From assembly GCA_021234155.1 (NCBI GenBank), contig JAJEKV010000065.1, forward strand, positions 6,578,446 to 6,642,445: a DNA stretch of 64,000 nt, written 5' to 3'. A model generated the notes under the pieces. The model was given only the letters and a program-made list of their open reading frames with translations. It was not told the DNA's origin and searched no databases. This document shows, piece by piece, positions 22,388-32,150 of the stretch (positions are counted from its first letter, which is position 1; each line of letters opens with the position of its first letter). The stretch comes from Isoetes taiwanensis (taxonomy: Eukaryota; Streptophyta; Lycopodiopsida; Isoetales; Isoetaceae). A program made the translations under genes and the position numbers.

Positions 22388-23548
22388 ATGGCGCGGACCA
22401 AGCAGACCGGGCGAGGAAAGCTCCGCCAGCGAATCCATCAAAGCCTCTTGATTCCAAAGACGATTCGGGCGATGATGCTTGGGGCCCCTTTTGACCCCAA
22501 TGGTCTTTCTTCGAAAGGAGAGGGAGAACCCTCGAATGAGCAAAATAGTGAAGGATTCCCAGCAGAGAGCAGAAAGGGTAATGAGGAGAGACCAAAGAAG
22601 TCGCATCGAGAAGAAGAGGTGCACCCGCATGTGAACGGAGATAATTGGAGAAGAAGAGGAGGGAGCACAGCGAGAACAAAGGACCAAGGCCCGAGAGGAA
22701 CACAGATGCCAACCCGTGAGCCGATTATTGAAGAACAAGTCGAAGCCTGGATTCGCGAGAAAGAAGCAGAGGACTGGCAAGAGCAGAGCGAGCCGAGGCT
22801 TGAGCCGGCGGAAGAAGAAGACCTCGCTGCGATTATCGCAAAGTATGAACGCTGAGAGAGGAAAAGGGAACAAAAGAAGAGGAAGAGGGAAGAGGAGGAG
22901 GCGAAAGCGGCAGAGGAACTGAAACGGAAGAAAGGGAAATGGGTGGGGAGCCCAAGGAAGCTCAAAGAGGTCCCAAAAGTAAAGAAGCCCAACCCCAAAG
23001 GTTACCATTACGAACGGCCATTCCCTGATCAGCCCCTCCTCCGAGGATTCTCGGCGAAGACCATAACCCCCAACAGGGGGCAAGCTCTTCCAAACCCCGA
23101 TCGTTGAGCAGTGTGTAACCGAGGCGGTAAGCGCGCAGGAGGAGGAGCAACCGGACAAAGTCGGTAAGCCCCTCCTTATCCAAAGTGGGACAGGAAGAAG
23201 CAACCACGACCTGCCCGAGAGTCGTATGTCACAAACCCGGTCAAAATCTATGAGTGCAAGATGAGGGAGCACGAGGCATACATGAAGGAGTGGGAGGCTT
23301 ACAACTCCTACTACCAGGAGAATAGGGTCAGAGCCATCGAAGGGGGACACCCAACAAAAAGCAAAGGACCCCTAAGACGCCACCACCAAAGCCCAAGGTC
23401 CCAAAAAAAGCCGGACAAAGAAGAAGCTTACCCGGGGAAGGAGACCGAGGCGAGGAGGGCACTACGGAGATTCGGCACTTCAGTAGCGATTCGGCCTCGA
23501 TTCCCCGTGCCCCTTTGCTCGGGGCTAGTTCGAGGAGGTGATCTGTGA
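22388..23548 (+). pseudogene. Extra open region X1 of element A; N-terminus mimics histone tails
   Basis: From the ATG at 22,388 the protein begins MARTKQTGRGKLRQR, is open for 155 codons and is very charged (Glu/Lys/Arg). An in-frame TGA at 22,853-22,855 interrupts it, but the same frame continues open for another 85 codons (ERKREQKKRKREEEE…, a likely coiled coil). Further frame changes near 23,100 and 23,165 lead to …ESYVTNPVKIYECKM… and open frame to 23,548. Three or so lesions thus separate one long reading region of roughly 385 codons. ARTKQT is the exact N-terminus of histone H3, and GRGK is the H4/H2A tail start. No other family is recognised; it may be an accessory protein or an extended gag part. 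The long antisense frames here are shadows. Confidence 0.55.
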
Positions 23549-23870
23549 GACCGGAACGGACATGAGGGTCACGGATGAGATGCTGCTGGCACTGCAGGAA
23601 GCGGCGGAGCAAAAAATAGTGCAACATTTTGAAGACTTCGGCGGCTAACTGCTCATTCACCTTTTGAGTAACCCTCATGAGACAAGATATGTATCTTGCT
23701 AGTCGCATTAAGGGAGAACGCCCTTAAACCTTTTGTAAATAATCGAAAATTTTGTAATATAGAACAATTTTGAGTACTTTATGTATCTGATCTTGCTTAA
23801 TTAAGACGAGTTAGCAAGCAGTAGTTTTTGTTTTAGTAAAATAGGACATTTTTAGACCGAAAAGTGTAAT

Positions 23871-23937
23871 GTCTCACAGGTCGCGCCTGGTCAAGAAACT
23901 AAAGTTTAGTTTTTGGACGAGGCGCTAGCTGTGAGAC
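23871..23937 (+). repeat. 67-nt nested hairpin, copy H3
   Basis: Outer stem GTCTCACAG/CTGTGAGAC, middle stem GCGCCT (23,883-23,888) with AGGCGC (23,920-23,925), inner stem AAACTAAA/TTTAGTTT. All three are perfect, so this copy defines the structure. Confidence 0.92.
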
Positions 23938-24071
23938 CTTGCCCAAAATTTGACCAAAACAGCTCCAAATTGACCAAATAAGGGGTCAATTCTGCCTGAT
24001 TTGATGAATCTGTCATCCTTACACCCTTATTTTACCCAAATCGGACATATTTTGATAAAAATGGAAGTAAT

Positions 24072-24138
24072 GTCTCACACGTCGCGCCTGGTCAAGAAAC
24101 TAAAGTGTAGCTTTTGAACGAGGCGCTAGCTGTGAGAC
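24072..24138 (+). repeat. 67-nt nested hairpin, copy H4
   Basis: Differs from H3 at only a few positions. Outer stem 8 bp, middle stem GCGCCT/AGGCGC kept, inner stem slightly weakened (AAACTAAAG then TGTAGCTTTT). It lies upstream of X2. Confidence 0.9.
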
Positions 24139-24287
24139 CTCCTACCATTTCTTCACCAGAACTTGTTCAAATGATCTTCAACCTCTTGTGTTACCATCTT
24201 TAGGTAACCCAGTCATGCTCAAACCCTTAAATTAGTCTTCCAATTCCCATTTCGACCTCACCCAAAAATTAGGGTTTTCCCCTTTTC

Positions 24288-24296
24288 TATAAATAG
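24288..24296 (+). promoter_or_regulatory. TATA box upstream of X2
   Basis: TATAAATAG, about 120 bp before the ATG at 24,409. Preceded by H3-H4 as its twin is preceded by H1-H2. The leader after both boxes contains 'gctcc(c)gc' or 'gctcctgccccc' phrases. Confidence 0.6.
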
Positions 24297-24408
24297 GTCC
24301 TTATTTTACACATAGCACCCTACAAGTTTGCTCCTGCCCCCTTAGCTGATTTTCCAACTCCCTGAGGCGCTCTTGCAACCGTTTGCTACTCTCTTCCTCA
24401 CTAAACTC

Positions 24409-26384
24409 ATGGCAGCCTCGATTTATTGAGATGGTATAGCGCCGCCGCTCATCTGCTTAGAGGTCCGACATCGACGAGATTTTCCGTGTCTTCCGGAATG
24501 AGATAGATGTCCAAGCAACCTTGCACGCAACCCCAGCCTACAGCAGAGTCCTGTCTGAATTTCAAGCTAGGGTAGAGCCATCTCTAGTGCAGCTCCCTCT
24601 TTGCATAGGCTACTTTGTCCCCAGGCAAACCCTCCAAGCAGCCTTAGGCGATGTTCAGAACATTGCCAAGTACCTCACAAACAAGGCTGGCCAAGACGCT
24701 TCAGAGCCAATGGTCCGCACATCCGCGGGACCAAGTACTTCTCTTTTAACACTGCCTTAGCCATTTACCTTACCCATCGTGCCGAGAAACCCATGGGAGA
24801 AACCTCCATTCCCCCCATGGACGTGGACCCATTAGCCACAAAGAAGAAGACAATAACTCCTTACGCAAAGTAAGCGAGGAGCAAGAGGGAAAAAGAAGAA
24901 GGCGAGGAGTCGGGGAAAAAGAAGAAGATGACGATTCGTCGAGCTCGACCAATGAAGAAGCGGCCGGGCCTAGCGAGCGGGGAGTTGCAAGACTTGAAAA
25001 GAAGCGGCAAACTCGAGGATCAGCGCCACCCCTTGGGCTAGGTATCACAAGCCTAGCCCCCATCATCCGAGGGCGAAGAATATTTGCTCCTAAGCGACAT
25101 CAAAACCTCCCCGGAGTGGGGAAAGGGAGTATCGTGACGACGGTGCTGCACCAACTCCGGAGAACGGACTGGACGACTTCATCATCAGAGGAACCTCCGG
25201 AGCTTCCCACTCCAAGTAAGGGGAAGCCGACACTTACGGGAGAGTCGCAGCCGGATATCCAAGCCTCTGACAACATCGCAGATCATGGAGGCCGCGGGAA
25301 CTACCGGGCCGGAGGAGGAGTTCCTCGGGCTCTGACGAGAACGGATGGGGATCCGCGACCTCAACATCTTAGCGGCAAAGTTCTTCGGGACGGCCTCCCG
25401 AGGAAGAGGCGGGGTTCGACCTCGGGAGAGCTTGCCAGCGATCCCGAGACTACGGGGAGCTCACCACGGTGGAAGTCGATGACTATGCTTGTAGGTGAAC
25501 TGCAATGGGAGGCCGAGGGAGGACGGGATCCCGCCACGCAACGAGGTCCTTGCGGTATTACCTTCCCCTGCTGATGGATGGAAGAATAGCGGTAATTCAC
25601 CGCAAATTCACCCCCAGGGGCGAGGAAGGAGTATCGATGCTCATTGCACTCTCAGGCTTTGGCCGGCATGCTCGGCTAGCTCCCAACACCGAGTATGCCA
25701 TCCTGGTGAAGAGAGCGGTAGCACTCGATGTTTTTGACTTTGCCATACCTTACAGACGGCAGGGAAGACTGGCAGTGACCGCCGCCTATACCTCCGAGCG
25801 CAGGATAGAAGAGTTGGCGAGAGCCTTGCAGGGTGGATCTTCAGCCAACGTCCTCAGGAACTTGGGTCATTCAGTGGGAACATCCCAAGTGAAGAAGTTC
25901 CTAGAGATGGAACAAGTGATGGAACAAGTGCAAGGGAAGTGGACCACCCATTTATTTGGGGAGGGCCTTAGAGACATATGCGCTGGAGAAGACGGTGAGG
26001 GCGTTGCACTTAGTACACTTTGGAAAAGTGTTGTGCCTTCTCTCTAGTATCTGGATGCATGTGGGACTGCAGGCTCTAGTTAACGCGCGGAAGGAAGCTC
26101 TCTTTCTACTTGTATCTTCGGGGTGGAACATCAGGGGGTGTCGTCTTCAGCCTGTCACATGATATCTTGCTTCTAATGGTCTTGTGGAGCTATGCTTTTC
26201 TCTCTTCACGCATCTGGGTTAGTGCAGAAGTACTCTATCTGATCCATTAAGGGATCATTATATAGCTTGAGTTCTTCCTATTTGATCCATAAGGGATCTT
26301 TTGTGTTTAAATTTTTCCTATCAGGCCTATTGTGGAGCCTCCAATAAGTGTAATCTGTTCACTATATTAATATAAAAACTCTTA

Positions 26385-26420
<36 letters not shown>

Positions 26421-26464
26421 AGTTCCTAGAGGATAATCCATCCTACCGGCGATATCAAGAATAG
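24409..26464 (+). pseudogene. Extra open region X2 of element A, split by a retroposon
   Basis: Possible ATG at 24,409. Coding-like pieces occur in changing frames: DIDEIFRVFRNEIDVQ…VEPSLVQLPLCIGYF (24,464-24,710), then AIYLTHRAEKPMGE…, then an acidic serine-rich run EEDDDSSSSTNEEAAGP inside a frame open to 25,574, then LLMDGRIAVIHRKFT…EYAILVKRAVALDVFD…SSANVLRNLGHSVGTS (25,560-25,890). Ignoring the inserted retroposon, the frame runs on through KKFLEDNPSYRRYQE to a TAG at 26,462-26,464, which fixes the C-terminus. About 650 codons in all with at least three frame breaks. I recognise no family; it lies between X1 and gag and may be a structural or accessory protein of the element. Confidence 0.5.
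25907..26416 (+). mobile_element. Poly(A)-tailed retroposon inserted in X2
   Basis: A 15-bp target duplication AAGAAGTTCCTAGAG lies at 25,892-25,906 and 26,417-26,431. The insert ends in 29 A. The 510-bp body ends 'ctatattaatataaaaactcttaccctc' before the A-run (here in part) and contains the repeated phrase 'tgatccat(t)aagggatc' at about 26,240 and 26,290. These are marks of L1-driven target-primed insertion: a 5'-truncated LINE end, a SINE or a processed transcript. Its source is not identified. Confidence 0.85.
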
Positions 26465-26639
26465 TTAGGAATCTTGATCCCGGAAACCTTTTTGTATTAA
26501 CATATTATATATGAATATAATTTCTTTTGCACTTTAAGTGTTTTGTTGATGTATTTTTGTTCCGCAACTATACCAACATCACATATAATGCAAGAGAACA
26601 AATAAAAACTAACCGTACAACCATGACCAATTGTGTATG

Positions 26640-27836
26640 CAGATAGGGAACAACGAACGGTCGAGCAAAACAGGAGGCCCAACAGAGATGAAGGGACTCC
26701 TGACAGGCAACCCCTTCAAAGGAACCTCTTCGAAGGATATGGTCCCATGACCCCAGAAGAGGAGATGTCGCAGATCTTAACGTAGCTGGACCGGATAAAG
26801 GCCCTACTAGCAGCCCAAGCATCATCGGGCCACAAACGACTTTAAAAAGTCGGGGAAAAGACAAAGAGGCGGAGTAAGAGAAGGAGGTCCCCAGCACGAG
26901 ACTTCCACTCAAGCTCAACCCCATTCGGTCGAGTCCAGAAAGAGGCCGAGCGAAGCACCGGACCAGAGGCGGCCGGCATTGAAGGATACTAAGGCCCGGA
27001 TTACCGAAAAAAAGTGGACTCGGCCGGGCAATGTATGGAAAGAAGCTTCGAAACAGTTCTCCGGCGAGAACAGATCCGGCTTAGAGGCAGAGGCGTGGCT
27101 CGATGAAATGAGCGAGTATGGCAATGCCTACGGCATGAAGGGCAAGGACAAAGGCAGGGTGGCAACAGCCAACCTGAAAGGGGCGGCACGCATATGGTGG
27201 AAGGGCTATGCCAAGGCCCATGGTCTGAGCAGAGATGCATGCCGATTTAAGAAGTTCTCAAAAGCTTTCAAGCGCCACTATGTTCCTCGAGAACACAAGT
27301 CAAATATGATGCAGCAGTTCTACAGATCGCAGCAAGGTTACAAGACGGTGCAGAAGTACACCGAAGAGTTCATGAGACTAAGGCTGTATGTGCCGAAGCT
27401 GAGCGAGAAACATGCAGTGGAAAGCTACATAGAAGGGCTCAACGAGGAAATCAGGAAACTTGTAAGGGCAATAGACCCTAAAACAGTATCAAAAGCAGAA
27501 TCCAAAGCAATTAGTTTGCAAGGATCCGGGCCGCAGAACAGCGCACAGAGGCAGTCTTACTATCAGGATAGAGGGAAAGCAACAGGGAGCTACAGTCCTA
27601 GGGCAGCCAGCCCAAGTCCAGCAAAGTCCCCATACAATAGCAACCAGGGGAAACAGCAGGAAAGAAAGCAGGTGTCCTTCAAGGACAAACAAGAAGGTTC
27701 CAACTACTCGAAAGCAGTACGGTCCTTCTTACAGGCGATGCCCAAGGAGAAAAGACAGGAATGCATAGAGAAGCAGCTCTGCTTTAGATGTTTCAGCCGG
27801 GCCACCGAACGGCGAACTGCCCATTTGTTATGAGCT
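26640..27836 (+). pseudogene. gag: Gag of element A
   Basis: An N-terminal part (…REQRTVEQNRRPNRDEG…PMTPEEEMSQILT) has a stop near 26,784. A 284-codon frame from 26,979 then carries a typical Retrotrans_gag domain: FSGENRSGLEAEAWLDEM, LKGAARIWWKGYA, HYVPREHKSNMMQQFY, YTEEFMRLRLYVPKLSE, YIEGLNEEIRKLVRAIDP. A CCHC zinc knuckle follows at 27,778-27,825, its CFRC half in this frame and its GHRTANC half one frame over, so a single base is missing. Gag forms the virus-like particle and binds RNA. The start may follow an AG acceptor at 26,640. Confidence 0.88.
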
Positions 27837-30800
27837 CAGCACTAGCAGAATTGGGCGGATGGGACACTCCGTCAGATGAAGACGGCGAGGCCGCACGCGA
27901 TTACATTCAGGGTGAGTGCCACATCTTCGCTGCTATAGATCTGACGAACATCACGGGACCCGGTATAAGGTAATCTCCACGGTAGGGAAGGCAAAGGCCA
28001 AGTCTTTCATAGTCTTGATAGACTCGAGGAAGTAGCCATAACCCATCGAGGGATGGTTGAAATGTTGAAATTGAAACCCCTAAAGTCCAAACCAAGACCC
28101 GTAATCTTGGCTTGGCGAAGCGATAAGACCTCTGGTGGAAAAAGGATCAACCGATATCGACTTGCGAGGGATTAATATCCGGATGGGAAGCGAAGTAATG
28201 GGCATTGACAAATATGATTTGATCATTGGAATGGAGTACCTTGGACCAGCGGGGGCCATCATTGATTGTGGAAGCGGAAGGTGACCTTCCCAGCGCCCGA
28301 CGGCAAAAGCCATTGAGATCCACACGGTAAAGAAGTTACTCCCATCATGCGGTGTATATGCATTAAGAACTGCTCAAGTCTATAAAGAGCGGCGGTAGCA
28401 TACATCTTCAAACTTCGAGGTTGAGGAACCCGAAGTGGGAGGGGAAGCAAAAAGACAAAGTGCTTTCGACAAGGCTGCTCAAGCAAATGCGCCAACTTGA
28501 TCCGCGGAGTTCCACGATCTCTTTCGGATGAGATCGGCTTCCTCCTCATACGGGGAGTAGAGTGAGATAGCATTTCGAACCGGGGACCAAGCCAGGCGAG
28601 CAAGGCCCCATATAGAATGACCACACATGAACTCCGCGGAGCTAAAAAGCGGTTACAAGAATTGCTTTCGATCTAGGCTTCATCCCGGGCCTAGCGTCTC
28701 ACCATTTGGGGCACCCATCCTCTTTGTCAAGAAAAAGGATGGAAGCTTGAGGATGTGCATAGATTGAGACAATTGAACAAGCACACCATCAAGAACAAGT
28801 ATCGCACTCCCGGATCAGGCGACTTGATGGATCAGCTCAAAAGGCGAAGGTCTTCTCAAGATCGACCTAAGGTCGGGGTTATCACCGGATGCTATCCAAG
28901 CGCCCGGCCCTACGTTCATGAGACTCATGAGCGACATCTTGGAGAATACTTGGACACCTTTGTGATAGTATTCTTCGACGATATTCTCGTGTCTGGTGAA
29001 TCCATTGAAGAGCATGTACAACACGTAAGAAAGGTGTTAGAAGTTAAGAAGGCATGGTTATGCGCCAAGTTGTCAAAGTGCCGCCGCCTTGAAGGTGGAA
29101 TACCTCGACCACGTGATTTCAGCGAGAAGGAATCTCATTGCAACCCCGCCAAGATTGAAGCGGTAATCCAATGGCCGGCACCAAAAGAACGTCCATGAGG
29201 TGAAGTTTCCTTGGCCTAGCGGTATTCTGAAAGTTCGTGAAGAACCGCAAAGATAGCAGCCCCAGCCGCGGACTTGACAAAGCGGAGAAAGTGAAAAAAT
29301 TAGGCGAACCATTGGCTCAAGAAGGCCCAAGTAGCATTTGAATTGTTAAAGGAAGCTTTGACAACCGCCCCGTCTTAACCCCTTGGGACGGGAAAAGGAC
29401 AAGTTAGTGGCGGCCGGGCCGCCAAACAAGATAACCCACAGTGCGGTGCTCATGCAAGAAGAAGCGGGTAATAGCGTATGACTCAAGGAAGATGAGCAGC
29501 CCAGAAAACGTGTTACCCGACGCGCATGACCAAGAGCGCTAGGTTGTCGGAGGCATTGAGAATCTAGAGGCATTACCTCTTAGGGAGGAAGTTCCGGTGG
29601 ACCGCGATCACCGAGCCTCCGATGCGTATTCCGCCAACCACATCTCAATGAGGCAGCGGAGGTGGATGGAGTTTTCGGAGTACGACTTTGAGATAGTCTA
29701 CAAGCGTAGCGAATGCTTTCAAGGCATCCACCGACAACCGGGGTGCTGCCAGCGCAATCTCGGCGCTTTCTTCAACCCCGGAAAAAGATAGAAGAAACCT
29801 TGCCAGCGATGTGGACTTCAAGGAAGTATGGGCAAGCACTACCGTGCAAAGAAGCGAACGGACAAGGAGAGGGAAGCCTTCAAAAATTTTAAGAAGGAAG
29901 GTAACCTCCTATACCATAAGAACAAGTTGTGCATCTCAGGAATCATACGGAGTAAGAAAGTTGATCCTCCATGACACCCACAATAACGGCGAATGGCCAG
30001 CGCAGATTCATGAAGACATACTTTAAAGTCGCGTGCGGACTACTATTGGTAGGGAATGAAGAAGCGGATAGCCCGCTACATCAGCGGTGTCGGCTATGCC
30101 GGCAAACAAAGGCGAGAACAACTTGAACTCGGGGGCATTGGAACCATTAAGCGGTTGCTTAAGCGCTAAGTGGGAGGTCGTAAGCATGGACTTTATAGCG
30201 GGGGCGCCAGGGACGGTAAGAGGCCAGGATGCCACGATGGTGGTAAGGTGACAAGTTGTCGAAAATGGCCCATTTTGTGCCCCTGCGGGACCACGGACAC
30301 AGCTATGGATACGGCCAAGCTCTTCACCAAAAGAGATCTTCAGACTCCATGGCATGCCAAGGGAAATCATCTCCCAATAGAATCCGAAGTTCATGAGTGC
30401 CTTACGGCGGGGATCTCTTCACAGCGATTGGAGCGAAGCTATCTATGAGCCACGGCCTATCATCCCTGACGGATGGGCAAGCGGGCTATTAACGAATATT
30501 GGAAGACATGCTCGAAACTATGTCTAGAACAAGCGGGGGTATGTGGGAGGAATTTATTCACTTGGTGGAGTTTGCATACAATAGCACCAAGCGGGGAATC
30601 ATCCCAAAAATATGCGTTCATGATCAACTCGGCTACCAATGCCTAACTCCGGACACTTGGCACAATCCGGTATCAAAAGTGGAATCTCGCAACAAATGTT
30701 GAAGCGACATCACGGCGGACTCGTGGAAGAAGTGCGAGGATATCTCTAGCGGCAAGGAGTCGTCGAGGAAAGAGCATCGCCGACAAGCATCGAGCGAGTC

Positions 30801-31200
30801 GGGGAGTTGAAGTTGGCGACAATATGTGGCTCAAGATCAAGGTGAAGCGGAGCGAAGCTCCGCGCCGGGGAATTGCAAGCTTGCTCCAAGGTGGGCTGGA
30901 CCCTTCAAAATAGTCAAGAGAGTGGGTAACCAATCCTACGAGGTTAGACTTGCCAAAGACACTTAAAGATCCACAAAGTCTTCCGCGTGAGTTTCTGAAG
31001 AAGAAGCACACTCCCAACCCGGATGAAGTCTGGACACTCCAGCGATGTTGGAAAAATGAGAAAGAGCGAGATAGAAATAGTTCGGAACTAATTCTTGATA
31101 AAGCATTCAAGAAAAACAAGGAGATCGGAGTTTCTCAATACTTGGTCAAGTGGAAACACTTGCCGGAGTTGGAAGGCATTGACATGGGTACTTAAAGAGA
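27837..31200 (+). pseudogene. pol: Pol of element A: protease, RT, RNase H, integrase, chromodomain
   Basis: Broken into short frames, but order and motifs are clear. Protease about 27,990-28,260 (FIVLIDSR in place of the usual D-S-G, then YDLIIGMEYLG). RT 28,690-29,190 ([33 protein letters not shown], then FFDDILVSGES as the catalytic box); the segment between RSG and the FMRLM block is missing. RNase H about 29,350-29,740, ending RWMEFSEYDFEIVYKR. Integrase about 29,930-30,860 (SMDFIAG near 30,185, HGMPR-like, FAYNST near 30,575). Chromodomain at 31,110-31,195 (ILDKAFKKNKE…QYLVKWKHLPELEG). The chromodomain marks the chromovirus branch and would guide insertion by reading histone methylation. 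Confidence 0.85.
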
Positions 31201-31834
31201 TCTGGAAAAACAAGTACGGTTTATGGAGCAATGGGGCCGGCAAGGTCATCTCGAAGAAATCGGCTGGGCATGTCGATTTGCGTAGATTGCGACTTGCCTA
31301 GTTAAGTATAATCCACGCATGCAACCTATGAGGTAAGGGTTGCATGCGTTGCTACCGATGATGAGATTACTACGGTGATCTCTGGGACATGGTGTAATGT
31401 CAATGTAGGCATGGCCAGCGGTTCCAGAAAGTCTACTTACGTCCCGCGGAGTAGGCGACCTCGAAAAGGAGGTCATTGAGGAATGCATTGATAGGAAAAG
31501 CACCTCTAGCCCCATATATGCTTTGATATGAGGAATCGGCCTTCAGCCCCATGCGGGAAGGACCTATCCTCCATGGCCCAGGCAACTAAAGGTGTAGGCA
31601 TGGCCATATAGGCATTATAAGTGGCTGTCTCCTCAAACCCACGATGGAAGAATCATCCTCTTCCTACAGTAGGAGATTAGCCATGCATTCATGTAGATAG
31701 GTGGGGTGGTCACCATATAACCAAAATTTTATTAATAATTATGGTACTAGCGTAGTGTTGACTGCTGAGGCCAATGAAGCTCAGGAGGGCCCGAGGTGAA
31801 CTCACGAAGACTTGCAACACAATTTTGTTATAGC
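31201..31834. other. Untranslated region between integrase and gap
   Basis: Phrases 'tgatgagattac…ggtgat', 'aaaagcacctctag' and 'catcctcttcctac' recur after the integrase of the copy at 47.8-50.2 kb (near 50,275 and 50,410), and partly at 56.7 kb, so this is family 3' UTR. No gene. Confidence 0.6.
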
Positions 31835-31934
31835 NNNNNNNNNNNNNNNNNNNNNNNNNNNNNNNNNNNNNNNNNNNNNNNNNNNNNNNNNNNNNNNNNN
31901 NNNNNNNNNNNNNNNNNNNNNNNNNNNNNNNNNN
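31835..31934. other. Assembly gap, 100 N
   Basis: Exactly 100 N, a usual placeholder for unknown length. The flanks carry an inverted repeat: CTTGCAACAC at about 31,811-31,820 and GTGTTGCAAG at 31,935-31,944. Confidence 1.
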
Positions 31935-32150
31935 GTGTTGCAAGGAATAAAAATTACCTCGAGCAATAATTGTATATATAATAATAGGCAGAAACATTAC
32001 GAGTTATTGTTATAATGACGCAAGTGATAACTATTGAATTGAATAATAGTATAATAATGCTATAAATATTACCTTGAGGTAATCCTATGAAATATATAAC
32101 TATAATAATAAATATATGGGTATGCATCGGGTTGATTACTTGAGTTAAGA
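31935..32150. other. A/T-rich stretch before the 3' LTR
   Basis: Dominated by 'aataata' and 'tataact' words, with 'attacctcgag' and 'ttaccttgaggtaatcc' forming weak inverted repeats. No gene and no clear polypurine tract. Confidence 0.5.

Noticed and set aside
22382-23350. 322-codon minus-strand frame with hydrophobic runs
   Set aside because: It is the antisense of the Glu/Lys/Arg-rich X1 region, which forces Leu/Phe/Ser-rich reverse frames; no family is seen.
21926-24138. CRISPR-like reading of the repeated 67-nt hairpins
   Set aside because: Only four units, unequal spacers containing ORFs, plant genomic context and no cas genes.
31710-32015. Two frames spanning the N run
   Set aside because: They are open only because N carries no stops.
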